DNA of 64,000 bases from CAIKMD01 sp963729935 (GTDB taxonomy: Bacteria; Pseudomonadota; Alphaproteobacteria; ATCC43930; CGMCC-115725). The notes beneath the pieces were generated by a model that saw only the letters and a list, made by a program, of their open reading frames with translations, searched no databases and was not told the DNA's origin. The position numbers and the translations under genes were made by a program. The stretch spans positions 744,001-808,000 of the forward strand of contig CAVSPW010000002.1 of the NCBI GenBank assembly GCA_963729935.1, written 5' to 3'. The stretch's first letter is position 1; each line of letters starts with the position of its first letter. Below, piece after piece: positions 23,373-31,137 of the stretch.

Positions 23373-24310
23373 TGGGTCTCCCCCGATCCACCTTCTACGA
23401 CGCGCCAGCTGCCGAACTCGATGATGCTGAGATCATTGGCCGCATGCAGACGATCTGCGACGAGTTCGAGGCTTACGGCTACCGGCGCGTCGGCGCCGAG
23501 CTTCATCATCAGGGCGTCATCGTCAATCATAAGAAGATCCGTCGGCTGATGCGTGAGCACGATCTCCACCCCAAGCGCCGGCGCCGCTGCGTGGCCACGA
23601 CAGACAGCAATCACGACAGTCCGATCTTTCCCGATCGTGCTCGCGATCTGGTCATCGACGGCCCGAACCAGCTCTGGGTAGCTGATATCACCTATATTGC
23701 GATCACCGCTGGCTTCGTTTACTTGGCGGCAATTCTCGACGGCTGGTCGCGTCGCGTGGTGGGTTATGCGATTGGCCGCGCGATCGACGCCAGGCTCGCG
23801 GTCGCCGCGCTCAAGGCCGCCATTCGGGTGCGCAGGCCGCCTAAAGGTTGCGTGCACCATTCCGACCGTGGATCGCAATACGCCTCGGAGATTTATCGGC
23901 AGCTCCTTGCCGAGCATGGCCTCATTGGGTCGATGAGCCGGCGCGGCAATCCGTACGATAACGCCAAGGCGGAGAGCTTCATGAAAACATTGAAGGTCGA
24001 AGCAGTATACCTGATGGCGTACGAAACCTTCGAGGACGTCACCGCCGATCTTCCGCGCTTCATCGACGCGGTCTACAATGCACGCAGGCTCCATTCCGCG
24101 CTCGGATATCGGCGGCGCCACGGCGAAGCGGACGAGGTCCTCGCGAGACAGCATGAGATCACTCCCGGACCTTGCCGGGGCGCGATGGCGCCTCCTCTAC
24201 TGCGGGTCCAAGCCAGCGATCTCGAATCCGGATATGGGGGCGAATCCAAAAAAAGAAGAAATATAAAATCGGCGCCCGTTCGGGACGCGATTGCCACGTC
24301 GTTAGGCTAA
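23372..24310 (+). CDS. IS3-family OrfB transposase with altered C-terminus
   Basis: The 312-residue frame holds an HTH_21 part (YGYRRVGAELHHQGVIVNHK) and the integrase core with DDE residues: VADITYIAI (D), HHSDRGSQYASE (D) and NPYDNAKAESFMKTLK (E). After RRLHSALGY, where relatives read YLSP-FE, the sequence turns into RRRHGEADEVLARQHEITPG and runs about 60 more residues with no family match. The catalytic core is intact, but the tail suggests a frameshift or fusion. Confidence 0.8.
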   Translation: MGLPRSTFYDAPAAELDDAEIIGRMQTICDEFEAYGYRRVGAELHHQGVIVNHKKIRRLMREHDLHPKRRRRCVATTDSNHDSPIFPDRARDLVIDGPNQLWVADITYIAITAGFVYLAAILDGWSRRVVGYAIGRAIDARLAVAALKAAIRVRRPPKGCVHHSDRGSQYASEIYRQLLAEHGLIGSMSRRGNPYDNAKAESFMKTLKVEAVYLMAYETFEDVTADLPRFIDAVYNARRLHSALGYRRRHGEADEVLARQHEITPGPCRGAMAPPLLRVQASDLESGYGGESKKRRNIKSAPVRDAIATSLG

Positions 24311-24727
24311 TGATCCTGGTGAGAACAAAGGTATCTCCAGTGACGGTATATGGCGCCTCTTGAAGAGGCGGTTGTCCGCCCCCCTGGCACAAACGCGACT
24401 GAAGATCGAGCCGAGCGCGCGGCCGCTTCTCGGTGGTAAAGCAGACTCGGCCCGCCGAGGCCCTTTTTGACCACGTTTGACCCAAGGCGGTCATTCCGCA
24501 CGCGCGAACGGAATGAACGTGATGGGTGGAAAGCGGCCGTGGAACGCCCACCGTCCTAAAGTCTGATCTGCGCCCATATCAGTCATCAGCGTACCGCAGT
24601 CGACTTCCCGAAAGCGGACGAAAGTATCCCAGGGCCCATTCGACCGGCACGGATGGAAAATTGCGGGTAGGTCGGCTATGGAGTTCAAAGCATTGCGGAA
24701 CAAATAGGTTCTGCACTTTCTCGCATT
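24311..24727. other. Gap between the IS3 element and capV
   Basis: No recognisable gene. A minus-strand frame at 24491-24703 has no known domain. A small 7-bp hairpin (GCCTCTT-G-AAGAGGC, 24355-24369) is present, with no T tract after it. Confidence 0.4.
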
Positions 24728-25720
24728 TCAGTTTGCATTCGGTCCGTGGAAGAAATTCGGAGCATCTGGCTTGTGGCTTAACATCTCCTGGAAGATGGGA
24801 TCTGCGACGGCAGCTTGGTACGCGCCATCCGCCATCCCCCGAATGGTTTTTGTCGCATCGTGCGTGGCGACGTCGAGCGCAAGATATGCCTGCTGCTCCG
24901 GCGACTGCTGATGGTCAATCCGGAAATATCTGCGTCCGAGCTGCTGCTTGAGCAGAAAATCGACCAACTGCTGCTGGGCGGCGCTCATAGTCGACCATAG
25001 ACGGCCTCCGACGAGCCATTGAGTTGCGCCGAGTTCGCCACCGATTGCGTGCGCGAGTGAGAATTTCGATGTCGTAGTTCCGATGCTGAGGATGCGCACC
25101 TCATCCTTTTCGGCGCCCAGGAAATAAGTCGCTTCGTGAAGAGCGCACAAGTCCGGCGCGTTTGCGAAGATGCCGCCATCGACGAAAAGGGAATCCTCGA
25201 TTTCGGCAAGCGGAAAGTAAGTAGGGGCGGCCGACGTCGCGAGCGCGATGTCGGTCATCTTGAGACGGTGATCGCGTATGAAGTTCTGGTGATGAGGGGT
25301 CTTAAACATCTGGATGCTCCCCTTGGTCATATTGACGGCAGGAACAAGCACCCGGTGCGTCGCGTCGCCCAGCAATCGGTCTTCCAGAATACTATGCACC
25401 GCCGCGCGAAGCTCGATGGCGTCGTACTTTGGTTTCCATGCGAAACGCCGGATATCGCGGGCAACCGCGACGATGCCTCTGGGACGGGGGCGGTCAGAGA
25501 AGATCTTCGTTCCCCGAGCGGCGAACTCACTTACAATCTTTTCCGCGGGGATCTCCGCCGCCAGGCCTAGAGCGATTATTCCGCCGATGGATGTCCCGGC
25601 AATAAGGTCGAAGCGCCGGGCGATGGGTTCGCCGACTTGCTTTTCCATCTCGGCCAGTACCACGGCAGAGAACAACCCCATGTACCCACCCCCGGAAAGG
25701 GCGAGGATCTGGAATGCCAT
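24728..25720 (-). CDS. capV: CapV, patatin-like phospholipase effector of CBASS
   Basis: The 330-residue protein from the ATG at 25720 starts MAFQILALSGGGYMGLFSAV. It has the complete patatin catalytic set: oxyanion loop GGGYMG (residues 10-15), nucleophile Ser44 in GTSIG, and Asp181 in VDGGIFANAP. In type II CBASS, CapV degrades membrane phospholipids once it binds the cyclic dinucleotide made by the CD-NTase, killing or arresting the phage-infected cell. Here the gene is divergent from the CD-NTase gene with 227 bp between them. In the classical Vibrio cholerae locus all four genes run in one direction. Confidence 0.9.
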   Translation of the reverse strand: MAFQILALSGGGYMGLFSAVVLAEMEKQVGEPIARRFDLIAGTSIGGIIALGLAAEIPAEKIVSEFAARGTKIFSDRPRPRGIVAVARDIRRFAWKPKYDAIELRAAVHSILEDRLLGDATHRVLVPAVNMTKGSIQMFKTPHHQNFIRDHRLKMTDIALATSAAPTYFPLAEIEDSLFVDGGIFANAPDLCALHEATYFLGAEKDEVRILSIGTTTSKFSLAHAIGGELGATQWLVGGRLWSTMSAAQQQLVDFLLKQQLGRRYFRIDHQQSPEQQAYLALDVATHDATKTIRGMADGAYQAAVADPIFQEMLSHKPDAPNFFHGPNAN

Positions 25721-25947
25721 GCAGCGACCCCTAAGAACGGAACGGTAACTGGCCAATTTATGGTGAATTTTTTTCTTTGGGAATGGTCTTCCCTCATGTA
25801 GTATTCTCTGCTTGTCGAATTGTCCACATGTTGCGTCCGCTATTTTGGGCAACCACCCGAAAGGCGTCGACAGCCGATCGGTCAGACGAGAACGTTGCAC
25901 GAACGTCGCGCTGCGGTGTTCGCCCACAGCGTGGCTGGAGGAGTGTA
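25721..25947. promoter_or_regulatory. Divergent promoter region of the CBASS locus
   Basis: The 227 bp between capV and the CD-NTase gene must hold the promoters for both arms. The centre is AT-richer than the surroundings (a TTTTTTTCTTTGGG-like tract near 25770-25785). No operator could be assigned. Confidence 0.5.
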
Positions 25948-27093
25948 GTGGCGAACGTAAATAAGCTTCTTCACGGCGCCGATGGCGGCGTCGACCTTCT
26001 ATCGCAGCTTGACCCTCTTGCCAAAGAACGGGCCGAGCTGAAGGCTGCCAAGGACAAGATCCGTAACCACCTCAAGGCGACGCTCGCCGCGGTAGGCCGC
26101 CGGGCGTTCGGGCAGGTCATCGTTCCTCGCTTCTTCACCCAGGGCAGCGACGCCTACAAGACGCTGAACCGACCACCTCGAATGCCACCCCAGCAGATGG
26201 ACGCCGACGACGGCATGTATTTGCCAATGTCCTTTATGCAGCAGGCCCCGCGTCCGTCCGTCGCGGCGGACGTCTTCTTCAAGATCGTCGATGCGGCCCT
26301 AATCGAGCTGGCCAAGCAGGAGGGGTGGAAATACGACAATAGCAAACCGACCTGCGCGCGCCTCATCATTTCCGCCAAGACGCATATCGATGTACCCTTA
26401 TACGCGATCCCGGACGACGAGTTCGCAGTGATGGCGAAGGCGGCGCAAGATAGGGCGCTGGTCAGAGCGGACTCGGCCTTCGACGTCGACCAAGATACTT
26501 GGGACAGCTTGGACACGGACAAGGTCCTTCTCGCCCATCGCGAAGAGGGCTGGAAGCATTCGGATCCGCGCAAGGTGCATCGCTGGTTCCTGGATGGCGT
26601 CGCGCTCTACGGCGAGCAGTTCCGCCGCGAGTGCCGTTACCTCAAGGCATGGCGCGATCAGCATGAGCTTCCGAATGTCTGCTCGCTGTTGATCATGGTG
26701 TGCGTGTGGCTGGTCTACGAAGAGATCGGCAGGCGCAATATGCCGTCGCGCGATGACCTCACCCTGGCAAAAATCGCAGCTAGGCTTCCGCGCCTTCTCG
26801 CGGGCGAGATCGAGAACCCCACCGACCCGGCCGAAAAGCTCGACACCCGCATGTCGAGCGACGACCGGCGGACGGCTGTCGCCAAGGCTAGCGAGCTGGC
26901 GGATCAGATCGATAGCATTGTCGAGCACTGCTACAACGCGGATTCGGCAATCCAGCTGCTCGAGGACGCCTTTGGCGACCGCATCGCAAACCGGCCGGAC
27001 CTGGTCGCTATCGAGCGGCCCGCCGTGCAGGTGCTAACGAAGGCGCCCGTGTACGTGGCGGCGCCGGAGGTGGGACGTTCCCGAAGCGGATGA
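25948..27093 (+). CDS. dncV: CD-NTase (DncV-like cyclic dinucleotide synthase) of CBASS
   Basis: The start is the GTG at 25948, preceded by GGAGGAG. The 381-residue protein has the DncV-type nucleotidyltransferase core: FFTQGS (QGS 65-67), the catalytic pair Asp85/Asp87 in QMDADDGMYLPM, and the third aspartate Asp148 in HIDVPLYAIP. The C-terminal OAS1-C-like helical part follows (KAWRDQHELPNVCSLLIMVC). Clade A enzymes of this type make 3',3'-cGAMP or a related signal on phage infection. The product ends at 27093 with an ATGA overlap to a downstream ATG. The C-terminus is the part that Cap2 would conjugate to targets. Confidence 0.92.
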   Translation: MANVNKLLHGADGGVDLLSQLDPLAKERAELKAAKDKIRNHLKATLAAVGRRAFGQVIVPRFFTQGSDAYKTLNRPPRMPPQQMDADDGMYLPMSFMQQAPRPSVAADVFFKIVDAALIELAKQEGWKYDNSKPTCARLIISAKTHIDVPLYAIPDDEFAVMAKAAQDRALVRADSAFDVDQDTWDSLDTDKVLLAHREEGWKHSDPRKVHRWFLDGVALYGEQFRRECRYLKAWRDQHELPNVCSLLIMVCVWLVYEEIGRRNMPSRDDLTLAKIAARLPRLLAGEIENPTDPAEKLDTRMSSDDRRTAVAKASELADQIDSIVEHCYNADSAIQLLEDAFGDRIANRPDLVAIERPAVQVLTKAPVYVAAPEVGRSRSG

Positions 27094-27223
27094 GAGAGCC
27101 GATGCCCTTCGGCAAATCGACGAAGCCCTGGGGCAGCGCGGGTTCAAGAGGGACTGGACTCGCGCGACGACTCTGACGTGGCGCGGCGAATTTCGGATTG
27201 CGGGCGCTTCCTATCCGATCTCG

Positions 27224-28765
27224 GTGCATATACCCGACCTGGATTTCGTGTGGCTCCCCGAGATCAGCGTCGGCCAGGGGACCTTGCCCCGGAGAGCGCT
27301 CCCTCACCTCTATGTCGGCGACGGCATATGCTATCGAGAGGCCACAACGGCGGTTCTCGACCGATACAATCCGGCAGGAACGATCCTCTGGTGTCTCAAA
27401 CGCGCTGAAGAGGTCTTGGCCAACTCGCTCAGCGGCGCCTCGGACCAGGATTTCGCTATCGAATTCGGCGCGTACTGGCAGGGTACCGTTTACGTGGACC
27501 TGCCTCCGGGCTTCAAGAAGCCTTACGCGGCGCTCTACTGGCTTGCGCTTAGAGAAGACGCGCCAGAACTCCGCACTGGGGTGATCGCCGAGAAGGGCCA
27601 TGTCGCGCAGGCACTGCTCGCTCGGCACGGCCGGATGGCCGGAAAGGAAAAGCTAACGCCGGATCCCTGTGCTGTGGTGCAGATCGACGGGCAGCTGACC
27701 CTCACCCCTGACAATTGGCCCCCATCACCGTTGACAGTCTTCATTAGGTGGCTTGGACATTTTGTCCCAGATGCCGAGGCGATTGTCAGGGCCGCCTTGG
27801 GAGTAGACGCGAATAGGAAAATTTTGGTGCTGCGTGCCGCAAATGGATGCTTCGTTGCGGAATTTATCGTTCCGAAGGCATACAAGAGGCCCGAGTTCAT
27901 GAGCAGCAGAAAGCATTCGCTTCCGAAGGTGATGATGGCGGTTGCCGACCAAGTGTCCGTCGAACGGTTTTCTGGCTTCCGCATCGACGCGGACTACGTG
28001 TATGGCCGAAACATGCACGGTATGCGGAACCTATCCGGCAAGAAGATCGCTGTTGTCGGATGCGGCACCATCGGTGGGTTCCTTGCGCATGCACTAGCGC
28101 AGAGCGGCGCCGGGTCGGGGAAGGGCGCGCTGCACCTATTCGACAAAGACACCCTTCAAACCCCCAACCTTGGGCGCCACATCCTAGGAATTCCGCAACT
28201 CGGAAAGCCTAAGGCTGAGGGCCTGTGCCTGTTCCTCGTCGAGCAGCTTCCGCATATCGACGTCCGCGCCTATGTCGGAGACGCGCTCCTCCAAGAGGAG
28301 CGGCTGCTCAAGTGCGACCTCGTCATCGATGCCACCGGCGAGGAGGCTCTATCGATCGCGCTCAACCACAAGTTCGTCCGCAGCCGTCCAAATTCTCCTC
28401 CGATCCTGTTCGTATGGCTGGTCGGCAATGGCGCCGGAGCTCGGGCGATCATGTGCGTTGAGCCCGACCTCGCGTGCCTCAAATGCCTCAAGCCCGCCCT
28501 CGCCGGAGAGGAACGATTCCGCATGCTGAAGGAGGACCCTTTAACCGTTCGGAACTTGGCGTGCGGCGACGCCACCTATGTCCCGTTCCCTGTCTCGCGA
28601 TCCATGCAAGCCGCCGCGCTAGCCGTCGAAATGGCGCTCGACTGGGCGAACGGTCGGGTGCGCCCGTATTTCCGGAACCGGACACTCGACGAGCGAAAGG
28701 CATTCCACGCCAAGGACCAGAGCCCCGAGGCATCGCCGCACTGTCCCGCGTGCCGCGCTGGATGA
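27224..28765 (+). CDS. cap2: Cap2, fused E2-E1 ubiquitin-transferase-like protein of CBASS
   Basis: From the GTG at 27224 the product is 513 residues. An E2-like N-terminal domain carries Cys36 in GDGICY. A ThiF/E1 domain has the ATP loop VVGCGTIGG (277-285), the arginine region NLGRH and the candidate catalytic Cys447 in NLACGDA. Paired cysteines (418/421 and 507/510) can bind zinc. Cap2 primes the CD-NTase by joining its C-terminus to a target. Coding-like sequence in the same frame continues upstream to 27038 without any ATG, GTG or TTG, so the true 5' end is probably disrupted (see findings). The gene overlaps cap3 by 4 bp (ATGA). Confidence 0.85.
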   Translation: MHIPDLDFVWLPEISVGQGTLPRRALPHLYVGDGICYREATTAVLDRYNPAGTILWCLKRAEEVLANSLSGASDQDFAIEFGAYWQGTVYVDLPPGFKKPYAALYWLALREDAPELRTGVIAEKGHVAQALLARHGRMAGKEKLTPDPCAVVQIDGQLTLTPDNWPPSPLTVFIRWLGHFVPDAEAIVRAALGVDANRKILVLRAANGCFVAEFIVPKAYKRPEFMSSRKHSLPKVMMAVADQVSVERFSGFRIDADYVYGRNMHGMRNLSGKKIAVVGCGTIGGFLAHALAQSGAGSGKGALHLFDKDTLQTPNLGRHILGIPQLGKPKAEGLCLFLVEQLPHIDVRAYVGDALLQEERLLKCDLVIDATGEEALSIALNHKFVRSRPNSPPILFVWLVGNGAGARAIMCVEPDLACLKCLKPALAGEERFRMLKEDPLTVRNLACGDATYVPFPVSRSMQAAALAVEMALDWANGRVRPYFRNRTLDERKAFHAKDQSPEASPHCPACRAG

Positions 28766-29235
28766 TCCTCCAGGTGGACAAAGACGGCCCGTTCGTGGTC
28801 GTCCCGAAAGACGTGGTGCGCACCATCGACACCTATGCCGGAGACAAGACCGAAGCTGGAGGCATCCTCCTTGGCCGGTATCGCAAGCCGCACGTTGAGA
28901 TCGTGGCCTGCTCGGAACCCATGGCGTCGGATATCCGCACCTTCGCCGGGTTCGACCGCCGTGATCCGGGACACCAGATACAGGCTCTTAGATATTGGAC
29001 GGAAAGTGGCAGCACCATGACATTCGTCGGCGAGTGGCATACTCATCCCGAAGAGCGTCCTTCGCCCTCTTCCGTCGACCTTCGCACATGGAGAGAAGCC
29101 CAAAAGGCCGCCGGTCATCTGCCTTTGATTTTCATCATTCGCGGCTATTCGGACTGGTGGTTCGGACTCGGGCGCAGCGGAAGTGAACCGGTCAGGTTGA
29201 ACCGCCTGCCGTCTTCTTCGTTCGAAGAACTCTGA
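28762..29235 (+). CDS. cap3: Cap3, JAMM-family deconjugating protease of CBASS
   Basis: The ATG at 28762 overlaps the cap2 stop (ATGA), which fixes the start; an upstream frame extension is disregarded. The 157-residue protein has the complete JAMM zinc motif: Glu31 in TEAGGILLG, His93 and His95 in WHTHPEERPSPSSVD, Ser103 and Asp106. Cap3 cleaves the CD-NTase-target bond made by Cap2. With capV, the CD-NTase and cap2 it completes a type II CBASS set. Confidence 0.92.
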   Translation: MILQVDKDGPFVVVPKDVVRTIDTYAGDKTEAGGILLGRYRKPHVEIVACSEPMASDIRTFAGFDRRDPGHQIQALRYWTESGSTMTFVGEWHTHPEERPSPSSVDLRTWREAQKAAGHLPLIFIIRGYSDWWFGLGRSGSEPVRLNRLPSSSFEEL

Positions 29236-29245
29236 TCCACGTCAA

Positions 29246-30016
29246 CTAATCGACTCGCGAGACTGGGTGTCCTAATTGCGCAAGAAGGCTTGGTAGACCA
29301 AGGCTTCCCACGCAATGAAGCGCGCCAACGCACACAAGCGTTGGAATTTTCTCATGGACCATCGCCACTAAGCGAGGTACCCACGCTTCGGTCCGCTTTG
29401 GACCCAATGCACCGAACAGTTTCGGCGCCTGACTGAGGCGTAACGCATGAATCTCCTCAAACGGCTTTTCCAATCCAGCGCGCCAAGCAGACACCATCAC
29501 CTCTAACTGCGTTAGACCTGCTTCGGTTTCCTCGGCGACATAGGACAGAAAGCGAATTTGCTCGTTTGTTGGTGCTAACGCAAACGGCAGCAACCCTGCG
29601 TCTGTAGCTTCTAGGGTATCGATTCGGCGTTGGCCGGTCCTGGCGCGGGCCAACAGCCGAGCATCAACGCCATTTGCAGCCGTGAAACCTCTCTTGGCCG
29701 CCAAAGTCATCATCAATGTGAGAGCAGCGAGCCAAGGCGGGAAGCGCTTTAGTTCTTGCGCAACCAAGCCAGCTTCCTGTGCCCTTTCGCGCACAGCGTT
29801 GAGCAATTGCGATGAGACTTGCGTACTTAGATCGCTATTTTTTGGAAGAAGGAACCGCGTAACGTCGGGTGGCGTAGTGAAGTCGGATTCGAACACAACA
29901 CGCTTTGACCTCATGTACGCCGCTTCTGCCGAGGCTGAGAGCTGAAACAACTTCGAGTCCATGACATGAACGGAGGCCAGAATGTACGTCTCACTGTTTT
30001 CAATGCGCCACAGCAC
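29246..30016 (-). CDS. TraB/GumN-like protein
   Basis: The 256-residue product starts MLWRIENSETYILASVHVMD, the first strand and SVHV motif of the TraB/PrgY/GumN fold. It shows FPPWLAALTLMM, NGVDARLLARA and DTLEATDAGLLPF in the middle and ends LVCVGALHCVGSLGLPSLLA, the closing metal-site-like motif. Many members have a signal peptide; this one has none and should be cytoplasmic. The biochemical role of the family is uncertain (a metallopeptidase-like fold). The gene is convergent with cap3 with only 10 bp between stops. Confidence 0.75.
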   Translation of the reverse strand: MLWRIENSETYILASVHVMDSKLFQLSASAEAAYMRSKRVVFESDFTTPPDVTRFLLPKNSDLSTQVSSQLLNAVRERAQEAGLVAQELKRFPPWLAALTLMMTLAAKRGFTAANGVDARLLARARTGQRRIDTLEATDAGLLPFALAPTNEQIRFLSYVAEETEAGLTQLEVMVSAWRAGLEKPFEEIHALRLSQAPKLFGALGPKRTEAWVPRLVAMVHEKIPTLVCVGALHCVGSLGLPSLLAQLGHPVSRVD

Positions 30017-30053
30017 CTGACTGCTCCTAACCGGTTAGCACGTTGAAAACGGT

Positions 30054-30560
30054 TCAGGCCTGATGCGGGGTTTCACCGTATCGGACATAGCTCTTGAAGC
30101 CTTCCGCTCTCGCTGTCCAGACCAGTCCAGAAACCTCCCTATGGAGAGAACGGACAGCACCCCAATTCAGAACGCGGACATGCCCATGCGTTGCCGGGGA
30201 CGGCGGGTTCTTGACCGATTGCGAGTTATAGGCGGGACCGTGGGCGTGGATGAGCAAGGCTTCAGCAAGTGCGATGTCTAAATTCCATTGCTCAAGCGAG
30301 GGCGTGGCAAGCCCCCTTAGACGTCCGACATAGTATTCAACTCGATTTGGATCGTTCTCTGAGCCGGTTTCCCACTGATGCATCGGAATTCGACCGAAGA
30401 AGGACGTCCCGGTCATTCCTATGTAAACGAGGCTCCGTCCGTAAACGGGGTGTTGAGCATAAACCTGATACAGCCCCTTGTCGGTAGGCCCGTTCATTTC
30501 CGACATGTCGGCAAGGGAATATGGCCCCATCCATTCTATGTGGATTATGCGCTCGTCCAT
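30054..30560 (-). CDS. GIY-YIG domain protein
   Basis: From the ATG at 30560 (MDERIIHIEWMGPYSLADMS) the 168-residue protein shows a GIY-YIG-like core: KGLYQVYAQH, then SLVYIGMTGTSFFGRI, a catalytic-type arginine, a glutamate in LAEALLIHAHG and the terminal asparagine in PAYNSQS. Such domains cut DNA in homing, restriction and repair enzymes. It lies 37 bp upstream of the TraB/GumN-like gene on the same strand, so the two probably form an operon next to CBASS. A nuclease role is inferred. Confidence 0.7.
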   Translation of the reverse strand: MDERIIHIEWMGPYSLADMSEMNGPTDKGLYQVYAQHPVYGRSLVYIGMTGTSFFGRIPMHQWETGSENDPNRVEYYVGRLRGLATPSLEQWNLDIALAEALLIHAHGPAYNSQSVKNPPSPATHGHVRVLNWGAVRSLHREVSGLVWTARAEGFKSYVRYGETPHQA

Positions 30561-30593
30561 AGCCGTGACCTCTCGGACAGATTTTGCTCGCAA

Positions 30594-31131
30594 GCTCTGA
30601 AAGCTGTCCCCAATCTTGCGCCAATTGGCGGTGGCTGCGCTAGCCGGATAGGGATCTAATCCAAATGCCCCCGATGCTTCCGGGTAGCCGGACCTTTTCG
30701 GTGCGCTTTGAGATCAATCAGCAGCGCGATCAACGCGGCGGCGACTGCCATGTCCACACCACGACAATGGTGCACAGGACGCTGAACATGAATACGCGCG
30801 TAACCTTGCCGGGATCCGCTTTGGAAGCGCAGGCAGCCCTCGCGAGCCACAGGTGACACTTCCGCGAAGTGTCAAAGGACTGAGACGACGCCTGAGTCGG
30901 GGGTGAATGTCCGCTTTCGCACTTTGACCGCGGAAAGCAGTCCCGCCGCTTCCGGCCAGTCACTGCTGTTTCACGCCCATGGCGGCCGTTCAGGCAATGT
31001 TGGTCGATTGTCGAGAGCGGATATTAGGCGGCGACATGCGGTCGACCGGGATGTGCCGATTCTGTTGCAAAACCCCGTTGAAGGTGCCGCGGAACAGTGA
31101 TTCTTTGTTCGGGAAGTGAGATCGGCGGGGG
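30594..31131. other. Gap between the defence island and the IS1182 transposase
   Basis: Two overlapping minus-strand frames near 30660-30860 each contain a short hydrophobic stretch (FMFSVLCTIVVVWTW; MAVAAALIALLIDL). They could be a decayed small membrane-protein gene, but neither has a clear start. The left end of the IS1182 element lies somewhere after 31040 and could not be fixed. Confidence 0.35.
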
Positions 31132-31137
31132 GTGGCG

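Larger units (their letters stand above)
23022..24310 (+). mobile_element. Second IS3-family element (ends not resolved)
   Basis: OrfA and OrfB of an IS3 element are adjacent. I could not find convincing terminal inverted repeats, and the 3' end of orfB is abnormal, so the right end is probably truncated or rearranged. Confidence 0.7.

Noticed and set aside
29232..29245. An FNR-like sequence CTGATCCACGTCAA at the cap3 stop codon
   Set aside because: It overlaps the end of a gene and lies far from any start, so it is likely a chance match.
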